Part shown: positions 1-10,198 of the stretch, in pieces
How positions within the stretch are numbered: the stretch's first letter is position 1
Layout: every line of letters starts with the position of its first letter
Assembly: GCA_905197115.1 (NCBI GenBank)
Contig: CAJJXN010000051.1
Span: forward strand, 1-10,285
DNA length: 10,285 nucleotides
Direction of reading: 5' to 3'
From: an uncultured Bacillota bacterium
GTDB lineage: Bacteria; Bacillota_I; Bacilli_A; RFN20; CAG-631
Notes under the pieces: model-generated
Database searches by the model: none
The model's input: the letters and a program-made list of their open reading frames with translations, nothing else
Told to the model about the DNA's origin: nothing
Program-made: the position numbers and the translations under genes

Positions 1-39
1 AATAATATATTATATATTTCTTTAGCCCTACAATAAGTT

Positions 40-77
40 AAAATCTTTACAAGTTTTAATCCTTGTAAAGATTTTTT
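40..77 (+). terminator. Rho-independent terminator of an upstream gene outside the window
   Basis: A 14-bp perfect stem (arms 40-53 and 62-75, 8-base loop) is followed by a T-rich stretch on the plus strand (through about 90). It therefore ends a plus-strand transcript entering from the left. One frame is open from base 1 to a TAA at 34-36 (11 codons) and could be the tail of that upstream gene, but this is too little to identify it. Confidence 0.8.
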
Positions 78-94
78 ATTTACTTTTTTTATTC

Positions 95-100
95 TATAAT
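95..100 (+). promoter_or_regulatory. Candidate -10 box for the hexosaminidase gene
   Basis: A perfect TATAAT lies 31 bases before the ATG at 132, in the short gap after the upstream terminator. At 17-base spacing the -35 position is only a T-run (72-77), so the -35 match is poor. The placement between a terminator and a gene start supports a promoter here. Confidence 0.5.
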
Positions 101-131
101 TTAAAATGAGTAGTGAAAGAGAGGTCATATA

Positions 132-1715
132 ATGTATCCTTTAATACCTTATCCAAATCAAATCCAATTTTTTGAAAAAAACACCTATTTCAGTAATTTT
201 AAAATTGAAATTGAGCCTAAATTTATTCGCTCAATTCAACAATTTGAAAAAGATTTAAATAAAAAATTATTAAAAAACGAAAATGAAAAAGTTTTTTTAT
301 TTCAATTTATTATAAACAAAAAATACAAGAAAGAACAATATTCTTTGCAAATTAATCAAGAACATTGTTTAATTGAAGCAAAAAGTGCTAATGGCTTTTT
401 CTATGCTTGCAAAACCTTATCACAATTGCTTTTCTTACATACACCTATTCAAGTAAAAGAATTAGAAATTCCATGCTTAGAAATTAATGACAAACCAAAA
501 TATGCTTTTCGTAGTTTTATGATTGATGAAGTTCGTCATTTCTTTGGAAAAAATGAAATCAAAAAAATAATCGACTTAATGGCTGACTTAAAATTTAATT
601 ATTTTCATTGGCATTTAAGTGATGATCAAGGATTTCGTATTCACTTTAAAGAGTTTGAAAAATTAAAAACTATTTCCTCTAAAAGAAATAAAACAAAAAT
701 TAATGGCATGGATAGTCCTGATTTTGATGAAACACCTTATGAATTTTGTTATGAAGTAAATGATATTCGCGAAATCATTGAATATGCAAAAGAAAGATTT
801 ATTGAAATCATACCAGAAATTGATTTGCCGGGACATACTACAGCAATAGTAGCAGCTTATCCGGAATTACATTGTTTACATAAACACGTAGAGGTTGCTA
901 CTGATTTTGGTGTTTTTAAAGAAATTCTTTGTCCTAGCAAGCAAGAAACACTTGATTTTACAAAAAAACTTTTAAAAGCTTTGTGCTCTTTATTTAAAGA
1001 AAGCAAATATATTCATATCGGAGGAGATGAAGTTAATGTTACTAATTGGCAATTATGTCCTGATTGTCAAAGAAAGTTAAAAGAACTTCAACTAGATGAT
1101 TTCAAACTATTACAACAAAATTTTGCTAATGAAATAGCAAACTATCTCCAATCTCTCGGAAAAAAAGTCATTTCATGGCATGATGGTATTCATGAAAATA
1201 CCAATAAGGATGTCATTTTACAATATTGGACTTGGGAAATGGATAAAGAAAGAATCGACATTATGAATACAGGACGTACTTCCATCTATTCTCCTTGCTC
1301 TCAATTTTATTTTAATGATCCTTATGCTGAATTACCTCTTAAAACAACTTATACAAGAAAAATCACTCTATATGGATTAACGCGTACCGGTCAAAGTGCA
1401 ATCTATGGTGTAGAAGGATGTATTTGGAGTGAATGGATTGATTCAAATGAATTACTTGAAGTCTTGATTTTACCTCGCCTTCATGCTTTGTCAGAAAAAG
1501 CTTGGACAAAAAACTCTCAACAAAATTTTAAAGATTTTTTAATAAGATTAGAAGCTTATCACCCCATTTTAGATTTTAAAGGCTTTTCTTATGCCTCTAC
1601 TAAATTAGCTTTGGCTAAAGGAAAACAATATCGTGATAAAATTGCAAAAGCATTTCGAGCAAACGATAAAAAGGTAGAATTTAAACTTTATCAAAAACAA
1701 TTAAAAAAGAAATAA
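132..1715 (+). CDS. Glycoside hydrolase family 20 beta-N-acetylhexosaminidase, cytoplasmic type
   Basis: This enzyme probably removes terminal beta-linked N-acetylglucosamine or N-acetylgalactosamine from oligosaccharides. The N-terminal part (about 1-120) looks like the GH20b domain and the catalytic barrel starts near residue 123. Visible GH20 hallmarks are HWHLSDDQGFR (159-169), PEIDLPGH (228-235), and HIGGDEV (295-301) with the catalytic Asp299-Glu300 pair. The tryptophans at WHD (349-351), YWTW (365-368) and GCIWSEW (429-435) fit the substrate pocket. There is no signal peptide or membrane segment, so it should act on imported sugars, as in family members that release GlcNAc inside the cell. 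The start is supported by an AGAGGT ribosome site (120-125) six bases before the ATG. It is a single-gene unit flanked by terminators. Family is secure; the exact substrate is not visible. Confidence 0.93.
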   Translation: MYPLIPYPNQIQFFEKNTYFSNFKIEIEPKFIRSIQQFEKDLNKKLLKNENEKVFLFQFIINKKYKKEQYSLQINQEHCLIEAKSANGFFYACKTLSQLLFLHTPIQVKELEIPCLEINDKPKYAFRSFMIDEVRHFFGKNEIKKIIDLMADLKFNYFHWHLSDDQGFRIHFKEFEKLKTISSKRNKTKINGMDSPDFDETPYEFCYEVNDIREIIEYAKERFIEIIPEIDLPGHTTAIVAAYPELHCLHKHVEVATDFGVFKEILCPSKQETLDFTKKLLKALCSLFKESKYIHIGGDEVNVTNWQLCPDCQRKLKELQLDDFKLLQQNFANEIANYLQSLGKKVISWHDGIHENTNKDVILQYWTWEMDKERIDIMNTGRTSIYSPCSQFYFNDPYAELPLKTTYTRKITLYGLTRTGQSAIYGVEGCIWSEWIDSNELLEVLILPRLHALSEKAWTKNSQQNFKDFLIRLEAYHPILDFKGFSYASTKLALAKGKQYRDKIAKAFRANDKKVEFKLYQKQLKKK

Positions 1716-1722
1716 TAACTAA

Positions 1723-1750
1723 AAAAACTCTCATTCTATCGAGAGTTTTT
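1723..1750. terminator. Bidirectional terminator between convergent genes
   Basis: A 10-bp perfect stem (1723-1732 and 1741-1750, 8-base loop) has A-runs on one side and T-runs on the other, so it can work on both strands. It sits 7 bases after the hexosaminidase stop and overlaps the first bases of the TAA stop of the convergent YigZ-family gene (1749-1751). It serves both genes. Confidence 0.85.
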
Positions 1751-2360
1751 ATTCTTCTATTTGATATGTTCCAATAATATTGATTTCAAGATGCAAATTA
1801 TAATTGTTTTTTAATAATTCTAAATCTTTTTCTTCTTTAAATACAACCTTAAAAAGGACATTCATTTCATATTTTTTTTCTAAAATCAAAGTTGACATAT
1901 TTTTTAATAAATTGCTTAATAATCGTTCATTTTCATAAGATACATGAATTTCATATAAATTTACTATTTTTAATGTAACAATTTGAGCTAATCTTACGGC
2001 TTCGCTGCAAGCTTTACTATACGCTCGACATAATCCTCCAGCCCCTAATTTTATACCTCCAAAATAGCGAATAACAAAGCACGCTATATTTTCTAATTCA
2101 TTCTTTTTTAATACATTTAAGATAGGAGCTCCAGCTGTTGAAGAAGGTTCACCATCATCAAATGATTTATAAAAAAAGCCTGTTTCTTCTTTTATAATTG
2201 TTGCATAACAAATATGTGTTGCATCTATGTATTCTTTTTTTAAAAAATTTAATTTTTGTTCAAATTCTTCTTTTGAATGTACTGGTATTAAAAAAGCGAT
2301 AAACTTTGACTTTTCGATTATAGTTGTAGTAGAAATACTTTCTTTAATTGATTTCATCAT
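1749..2360 (-). CDS. YigZ/IMPACT family protein (UPF0029)
   Basis: This is a member of the conserved YigZ/YvyE family, related to the N-terminal domain of eukaryotic IMPACT. The molecular role in bacteria is not settled; links to translation or nucleic-acid binding have been proposed. The N-terminal signature is complete: KSKFIAFL (17-24), DATHICYA (46-53), DDGEPSSTAG (68-77), and IRYFGGIKLGAGGLCRAY (97-114). The weaker C-terminal part (about 135-203) fits the usual small alpha/beta domain. Length (203 aa) is normal. The start is the first ATG of an ATG-ATG pair and agrees with family N-termini, but no clear ribosome site precedes it. The terminator of the upstream lipoprotein gene ends only nine bases before the ATG, so the promoter must lie in or near that terminator or the message is read through. 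Confidence 0.93.
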   Translation of the reverse strand: MMKSIKESISTTTIIEKSKFIAFLIPVHSKEEFEQKLNFLKKEYIDATHICYATIIKEETGFFYKSFDDGEPSSTAGAPILNVLKKNELENIACFVIRYFGGIKLGAGGLCRAYSKACSEAVRLAQIVTLKIVNLYEIHVSYENERLLSNLLKNMSTLILEKKYEMNVLFKVVFKEEKDLELLKNNYNLHLEINIIGTYQIEE

Positions 2361-2369
2361 ATTTAATAA

Positions 2370-2395
2370 AAAGAGCCATTTTAATATGGCTCTTT
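2370..2395 (-). terminator. Terminator of the lipoprotein gene
   Basis: A 10-bp perfect stem (2370-2379 and 2386-2395) with a 6-base loop is followed on the minus strand by a T-rich tail. It lies 10 bases past the lipoprotein stop codon and immediately before the YigZ-family start. Confidence 0.82.
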
Positions 2396-2405
2396 ATCTA
2401 AAAAC

Positions 2406-3797
2406 TTATTTAAGCATTTCAATCCAAGTAGCTAATTTTGTATTTACTTGTTCTTCATAATAAGTTAATAATACAGGTTCTGTTTCAGCTAATGGATTGG
2501 CTGCATTTACAATAGCTGCATAAACATCATTTTTAAATTCTAAAGCAGCAGCATATTTTTCAGGATTTTCATCATTACCTTTAATTGCTTCTAAATAGTA
2601 ATAAGCATATTGTTGTTTTAAAGATGATGGAGCATAGAATTCCATTTTATTAGAAGTTGTATTGAAATATCCACGGCTTTCATTTAAATAAGTTTGATTA
2701 CGATTTTTCATATTATAAATGTCTAAATGATTATCATCAATACATTCTAAATCGCTTCCACTTAATTGTTTCCAAATTTCAGTTGCATCTCCATTTGGAA
2801 TTAATAAATAGAATCCACCTTCAGGAATTACTTTTTCATAAATATAGTCATTTGGATAAGCAGAAGAAACTGGATTATCTGTTGGATCCATTTTAACGAT
2901 TTCCCAACCATCCGCTTCCCAAGCAGCTACTTTTTCAGGATCTTTTTCAATTACAAGTGCTGGGTTATCCATATCATCTTCATAGAATGGGTGAGAATAC
3001 CATCTATCCGTATTAATATGTCCAGAATATTTCCAAGTGTTATCAGGAATACATGTTGCAAAATAAGCTAAACGTCCTTCTGCATCAAAAATCATTTCTG
3101 TACACCATTGAGCTTCTTTATATGCACCATACATATATTTTTTCTTAGAAGTTTCATTTATTCTAGTGTGAGGAATACTATATCTTGTTGGATCCATAAT
3201 GGACTTGCTCTTATTTGCTTCTGTAGCAGTCCATACAACAGCACCACCACTTACACGATTAAGAGCTGTAGCTCCTTTATTTCCTACAAATGATCTTAAG
3301 ATAGGATTTCCATTTACGTCTTCTCCTAATTGAGTCGCTTTCTTTAATCTTTTACGAGCTACATCAATTACTTCTGATTCTTTAAAATATTGATCATTGT
3401 TTCCATCTGGATTATAAATAGCATTTTCTTTTCCAGCATCTTCTGCAGTAGCATAAACTTTAACTTCAACTGTTACAGCTTGATTACCAACAGAAATTTT
3501 AACATTTTTTGTTCCAGCTGTTTTGCTGAAATCTGGGTCAGCACGATAGTTGCTGACAGGAGTTGCATAGCCTAAAGATTCATTGTATTTTTTAACACTA
3601 ATTACTTCTAAAGCTTCTCCTACTAAATAAATTTTGCGTTTTAGTTCTACGATTATGTCTTTATTTTCGATAACGCCTTGTTCAGACGATGTAGAAACAT
3701 TGCCTTGTTTTTTTCCATCACCACAACCAGATAACGGAGCCGCTGCAAGCGCTAACACAAAAACGGTAGCTAAAACATTTTTTAATTTGCGATTCAT
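2406..3797 (-). CDS. Lipoprotein of unknown function with an N-terminal Ig-like (Big_3-type) region
   Basis: The first 27 residues of the longest frame form a lipoprotein signal peptide: a basic start, a hydrophobic stretch and the lipobox LSGC with the lipidated Cys27. The protein should be anchored to the outer face of the membrane. Residues about 50-117 resemble bacterial Ig-like group 3 domains, with the YLVGEALEV opening, the TAGTKNVKISVG turn and the VTVEVKVYA ending. The remainder (about 125-465) is rich in Tyr, Trp and Asn and I do not recognise it; EGGFYLLIPNGD is its most distinctive piece. Two start codons exist. The AGGAG site (3806-3810) is 2 bases from the first ATG (3803) but 8 from the second (3797), so I chose the second, giving 463 aa. 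A near-consensus promoter and its own terminator make it a single-gene unit, likely well expressed. Surface binding is possible but inferred. Confidence 0.85.
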   Translation of the reverse strand: MNRKLKNVLATVFVLALAAAPLSGCGDGKKQGNVSTSSEQGVIENKDIIVELKRKIYLVGEALEVISVKKYNESLGYATPVSNYRADPDFSKTAGTKNVKISVGNQAVTVEVKVYATAEDAGKENAIYNPDGNNDQYFKESEVIDVARKRLKKATQLGEDVNGNPILRSFVGNKGATALNRVSGGAVVWTATEANKSKSIMDPTRYSIPHTRINETSKKKYMYGAYKEAQWCTEMIFDAEGRLAYFATCIPDNTWKYSGHINTDRWYSHPFYEDDMDNPALVIEKDPEKVAAWEADGWEIVKMDPTDNPVSSAYPNDYIYEKVIPEGGFYLLIPNGDATEIWKQLSGSDLECIDDNHLDIYNMKNRNQTYLNESRGYFNTTSNKMEFYAPSSLKQQYAYYYLEAIKGNDENPEKYAAALEFKNDVYAAIVNAANPLAETEPVLLTYYEEQVNTKLATWIEMLK

Positions 3798-3834
3798 TTT
3801 CATATCTCCTTTTTTTTAAAGTTTCTTCACCATA

Positions 3835-3863
3835 ATTATATATGATTAAAAAAGCATAGTCAA
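3835..3863 (-). promoter_or_regulatory. Strong sigma-A promoter of the lipoprotein gene
   Basis: On the minus strand TTGACT (3858-3863) and TATAAT (3835-3840) are separated by exactly 17 bases, one mismatch from the housekeeping consensus. The expected transcription start is near 3828, leaving a short leader of about 30 bases containing the AGGAG ribosome site. Confidence 0.85.
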
Positions 3864-3883
3864 ACTTTTTATTTATTTAAATA

Positions 3884-3908
3884 AAAAAATGCAACTAGTG
3901 CATTTTTT
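3884..3908 (-). terminator. Terminator of the SpoIIQ-like gene
   Basis: A 10-bp perfect stem (3884-3893 and 3899-3908) with a 5-base loop lies 2 bases past the stop codon at 3911-3913. Its lower half is an A:T run and it is followed by T-rich sequence on the minus strand. It separates this gene from the lipoprotein promoter. Confidence 0.8.
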
Positions 3909-3910
3909 GT

Positions 3911-4561
3911 CTATAAACTATCTACAATTTTATCATAAGTTTTTAATGGATTGATATAATTATCATTTAATTTCAAAGCAAAATGTAAATGATTACCTAA
4001 TTCAGCATTAATTGTACTTTCACCAGATTTACCAATTACACTTCCTTGTTGAATCATTTTATCTTGGTAAACATTCACTTCCGTCAATCCACTATAATAT
4101 GCAATCAATCCTGATTCATGTTGCACAGCAACAGTTAATCCATATAAAGGATCGTTATTTTTAGAAACGACTTTGCCACTAAAAGATGCTACAACATCAA
4201 ATGTGTTTCCAGAATAAACATAGTCAATACCTAAACTTGGTAAAACTTTATTGTCATAAGAGATTAAAGCTTGACTTTTTATTTCATTGGTATCATCTTT
4301 ATCAAAAAAATAACGAGCAATTGTTGCTTCAACTTTAAATGGTTTGTAAACCTTTTCTTTTTCGATAGGCGGAAGGGTAGATGTTGTAGAATTCGTGGAT
4401 GTAGATATAGATGGAGAAGTTGAGTGTTTCACATTTCCAACAGGTACATCTTTTTTGGTATTTGTTGCGATTAAAGATATACTTAATATAAATACAAAGG
4501 CCACTGCTCCTAAAATCAATCCAAACTTAGCCTCTTTACACCAATTTAAAAATCTTTTCAT
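3911..4561 (-). CDS. spoIIQ: SpoIIQ-like protein: membrane-anchored LytM (M23) domain with degenerate active site
   Basis: In endospore formers SpoIIQ is made in the forespore and crosses into the intermembrane space to bind mother-cell SpoIIIAH, forming the engulfment channel. This protein has one N-terminal membrane helix (about 13-33), a Ser/Thr-rich linker (46-63) and a LytM-type domain (about 105-207). The first metal motif reads S109-L-G-I-D113, with Ser where active M23 enzymes have His; the second, H191-L-H193, is intact. From memory, B. subtilis SpoIIQ has the same Ser substitution, while clostridial versions keep the His. The region before the domain (ATIARYFFDKDD, 79-90) also resembles SpoIIQ. 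At 216 aa it is shorter than the Bacillus protein. The start has GAGGTG six bases upstream. Closeness to the atp operon recalls the Bacillus gene order. A non-sporulation M23 protein is the alternative. Confidence 0.8.
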   Translation of the reverse strand: MKRFLNWCKEAKFGLILGAVAFVFILSISLIATNTKKDVPVGNVKHSTSPSISTSTNSTTSTLPPIEKEKVYKPFKVEATIARYFFDKDDTNEIKSQALISYDNKVLPSLGIDYVYSGNTFDVVASFSGKVVSKNNDPLYGLTVAVQHESGLIAYYSGLTEVNVYQDKMIQQGSVIGKSGESTINAELGNHLHFALKLNDNYINPLKTYDKIVDSL

Positions 4562-4579
4562 TTATTTCACCTCAACATC

Positions 4580-4619
4580 ATTTTTCCCAATAATATAAAA
4601 TTAATGCATAATTGGTAAA
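4580..4619 (-). promoter_or_regulatory. Candidate promoter(s) of the SpoIIQ-like gene, forespore-type or sigma-A
   Basis: Two readings overlap on the minus strand. GGGAAAAAT (4580-4588) fits the sigma-F -10 pattern GGnnAnnnT, with GCATT (4603-4607) as a rough -35, but the 14-base gap is slightly short. Alternatively TTTACC (4614-4619), 16 bases, TATATT (4592-4597) is a moderate sigma-A promoter. A promoter is expected here because the preceding operon terminates just upstream; which sigma factor cannot be settled by eye. Confidence 0.35.
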
Positions 4620-4636
4620 TAAATGGAAAATAAAAA

Positions 4637-4660
4637 GAGGCAATTAATCTTTTTTGCCTC
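4637..4660 (-). terminator. Terminator closing the atp operon
   Basis: A 7-bp perfect stem (4637-4643 and 4654-4660, GAGGCAA/TTGCCTC) is followed by TTTTTATTTT on the minus strand. The stop codon of the last operon gene (4644-4646) lies in its 10-base loop. All upstream operon genes are tightly packed, so this is the first likely end of the transcript. Confidence 0.78.
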
Positions 4661-5213
4661 CAAATGACATAATCATATCGATTAATAGATATAAAATTAA
4701 AATAATAGCAATGGCAATTACCATTGGTGATGCCGAAGGTTGCCCAAATAGAACCGTTAATAAAACAAAACTAAATGTTGGAATTCCAAATAAAAATTTA
4801 TATTTTAATCTTTTCTTAGCTATATTTTTTCTTTTATTTAATTGATTATATAATTTTTGTACAGCTTTATCATAAGCAAAATCCTTCTTTTTTGTCTTAT
4901 CCGTCTTTGCTAAAAAATACACATATGCAAATTCTGGATATTCTTTAAAGATGCGAACAAAAGAAAAATATTCTACCAGACAAAAATATAAAAACAAAAC
5001 ATACAAAATGGGAAGTAAAAATTGCACTGATAAGTAATCTTCGAAATGAACGAGCAACAATAAAACAAATAAAATAAGAGATAAAATAATCGGTAAAAAT
5101 AGAATGATAAAATATTTAGAAATAAAATTTCTTTTATCAACTTCTTTTAAATCTTTAGGATTTTTCAAAAAAGATTGAATATCGTACTCAACTTGTTTAT
5201 TTTTAGAATACAT
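4644..5213 (-). CDS. Four-helix membrane protein of unknown function, last gene of the atp operon
   Basis: I do not recognise a family. The protein has a charged N-terminal segment of about 30 residues, then hydrophobic segments near 33-56, 62-83, 138-157 and 163-184. A basic, probably cytoplasmic loop lies between them (about 103-138, rich in Lys). The end is short and basic. Two helical hairpins around a cytoplasmic loop are the simplest topology. The start is supported by GAGGT (5220-5224) six bases before the ATG, overlapping the stop of the DUF1146 gene, with only 10 bases between the two genes. It should be co-transcribed with the ATP synthase genes and is followed by the operon terminator. 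A part in assembly or membrane support of the synthase is possible but rests on position only. Confidence 0.8.
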   Translation of the reverse strand: MYSKNKQVEYDIQSFLKNPKDLKEVDKRNFISKYFIILFLPIILSLILFVLLLLVHFEDYLSVQFLLPILYVLFLYFCLVEYFSFVRIFKEYPEFAYVYFLAKTDKTKKKDFAYDKAVQKLYNQLNKRKNIAKKRLKYKFLFGIPTFSFVLLTVLFGQPSASPMVIAIAIILILYLLIDMIMSFGGKKD

Positions 5214-5223
5214 ATCTATACCT

Positions 5224-5445
5224 CTATACGAATAATGTAACTAACTTAAAAATAAACTCACCTACTAAAAAACCGATTACGCAAGTACTAATAAAATAAA
5301 CAAAATAAAATTCTTTGTTGTTTTTTATTTTAACGATTTTTGTTAAATCAACGATTTTAAAAAAATATCCACCTACGATTATTCCTAAAAGATAACAAGA
5401 TAATTGTAAAATTGAATGAGTTAAAGTTGAAAGTAGTAAAAACAT
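5224..5445 (-). CDS. DUF1146 (YwzB-type) small membrane protein
   Basis: This 73-residue protein has two hydrophobic segments (about 8-29 and 46-70) joined by a short basic stretch (DLTKIVKIKNNKE, 33-45). Size, topology, the conserved-looking FFKIVDLTKIVK turn and the glycine in the second helix fit the DUF1146 family, whose B. subtilis member YwzB is encoded just after atpC. The function is unknown. The start has AAAGGAG seven bases before the ATG, overlapping the stop codon of atpC, with a 12-base gap, so it is translated as part of the atp operon. The family call rests on context and pattern because the protein is short and divergent. Confidence 0.78.
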   Translation of the reverse strand: MFLLLSTLTHSILQLSCYLLGIIVGGYFFKIVDLTKIVKIKNNKEFYFVYFISTCVIGFLVGEFIFKLVTLFV

Positions 5446-5457
5446 TTTATCACTCCT

Positions 5458-5838
5458 TTATTGTTTTAAAGATAATCGATTAATGGCTTTTTTCAAGGAA
5501 ACTTCGGCTCTTTTTAAATCCATTTCTTGATTATTTAATCTTTTTTCTGCACGAATTTTTGCTTGTAATGCTCTTTCAAAATCAATTTGGTCTTCGGATT
5601 CAATTGCTGGAGTTAAAATTTTCACTTCATCTTCACCGACAAAAAGTGTTCCTCCTGCTAAAGCATAATTCGTATAAGTCGCTTCTTTTTTTATTTTTAA
5701 AATTGAAATTTCACAAGTTGTAATCAAAGGAAGATGATTTGCTAAAATAGTTAATTCTCCTGCCATTGTTTTTATAATAATTGAATCGACTTCTTGTTGA
5801 AGATAGATTCCTTCTAAATTAATAATTTTTAATTTCAT
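5458..5838 (-). CDS. atpC: F1 ATP synthase epsilon subunit AtpC
   Basis: AtpC forms part of the rotor stalk and can inhibit ATP hydrolysis through its C-terminal helices. The N-terminal beta-sandwich spans about 1-83, including the typical GELTILANHLPLIT (27-40) and ALAGGTLFVGEDEVKIL (59-75). The charged helical hairpin covers 86-126. I85-D-F-E-R-A90 matches the I(L)DxxRA motif linked to ATP binding in Bacillus epsilon subunits. Length (126 aa) is slightly below the common 130-140. The ribosome site AGGG (5846-5849) overlaps the atpD stop codon, leaving a 9-base gap. Composition is strongly AT-rich, like the other genes left of the atpA switch. Confidence 0.95.
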   Translation of the reverse strand: MKLKIINLEGIYLQQEVDSIIIKTMAGELTILANHLPLITTCEISILKIKKEATYTNYALAGGTLFVGEDEVKILTPAIESEDQIDFERALQAKIRAEKRLNNQEMDLKRAEVSLKKAINRLSLKQ

Positions 5839-5847
5839 AAAATTACC

Positions 5848-7257
<1,410 letters not shown>

Positions 7258-8109
7258 TTAATTTAGAGCATCGGCACTTCCCGATATCTCACTGATTTCT
7301 TGTGTAATCATTGCTTGTCTTGCTTTGTTGTATTCAAGCATCAATTTACTTTCAAGTTCAAATGCATTATCGGTCGCATTTTCCATCGCGGTACGTCTTG
7401 AAGCTTGTTCTGAAAGCATTGATTCAAACAAATAAGTTTTAATTGTTGTTGTTAAATAAAATGGAATGAGTTGATCTAAAACACTTGAAACATTTGGCTC
7501 AATTAAAAGTTGTTTGGTAAACTTTTGTGTATCTTTAAAAGGAATTAAAGGCAATAATTGAATTACTTGTGGTTCAAATGTTAAAGAATTAATAAACTTT
7601 GTATAAATCAATTGAATCGTTTGATATTCTTTTTGATCAAACTTATCTTTAACAAATTGTGCAACAATGGAAGATAACTTTTCTTTAATATTAAATTGTG
7701 GAAGTTCTTCATAATATTGAACAATTTTATAGTTTTTATTTTTAAAATAATGGTAGCCTTTAGAGCCAAAAATAATTAATTCATCCTCTTTATGAATATT
7801 ACTTACGACAAAATGAAATAGATTGCTATTATATCCACCACATAATCCTAATGAAGATGTAATAAGGATATATAAGTTCTTACTTGCTTGTTCATTTTTT
7901 AATAAATAAGGATATTTCTTATCTTCTAAATTACAATAAACGCTTCCCATTAAACTCATTAATTCATTTTGAAAAGGTGTCACTTTAAAATGAATTTCTT
8001 TGGCTTTTTTTAATTTTGAAGTGGAAACTAGTTCCATTGCTTTGGTTATTTTAGAAGTCGCTTGAATCGATTTGATACGACTTTTGCTTTGTTGCAAACT
8101 CATTCCCAT
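7258..8109 (-). CDS. atpG: F1 ATP synthase gamma subunit AtpG
   Basis: Gamma is the central rotor shaft inside the alpha/beta ring. The N-terminal helix (QSKSRIKSIQATSKITKAME, about 7-26) and the C-terminal helix, with the family signature MENATDNA (242-249) and the ending LEYNKARQAMITQEISEI, are well conserved. The middle Rossmann-like part (about 75-210) is more divergent, as usual. Length (283 aa) is normal. The site AAAGGAGGTG (8115-8124) lies about six bases before the first ATG; a second in-frame ATG two codons later gives the usual MSLQQ start and is also possible. The 17-base gap to atpA holds the ribosome site. Composition is AT-rich. Confidence 0.96.
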   Translation of the reverse strand: MGMSLQQSKSRIKSIQATSKITKAMELVSTSKLKKAKEIHFKVTPFQNELMSLMGSVYCNLEDKKYPYLLKNEQASKNLYILITSSLGLCGGYNSNLFHFVVSNIHKEDELIIFGSKGYHYFKNKNYKIVQYYEELPQFNIKEKLSSIVAQFVKDKFDQKEYQTIQLIYTKFINSLTFEPQVIQLLPLIPFKDTQKFTKQLLIEPNVSSVLDQLIPFYLTTTIKTYLFESMLSEQASRRTAMENATDNAFELESKLMLEYNKARQAMITQEISEISGSADALN

Positions 8110-8126
8110 GCGGACACCTCCTTTGT

Positions 8127-10185
<2,059 letters not shown>

Positions 10186-10198
<13 letters not shown>

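Noticed and set aside
2227..2460. A 77-codon plus-strand frame spanning the YigZ start and the lipoprotein 3' end
   Set aside because: It runs antisense through two genes and a terminator, has no ribosome site, and its composition is that of reverse-read AT-rich coding DNA.
4395..4598. A 67-codon plus-strand frame opposite the SpoIIQ-like N-terminus
   Set aside because: It is antisense to a recognised gene and has no start signals or family resemblance.
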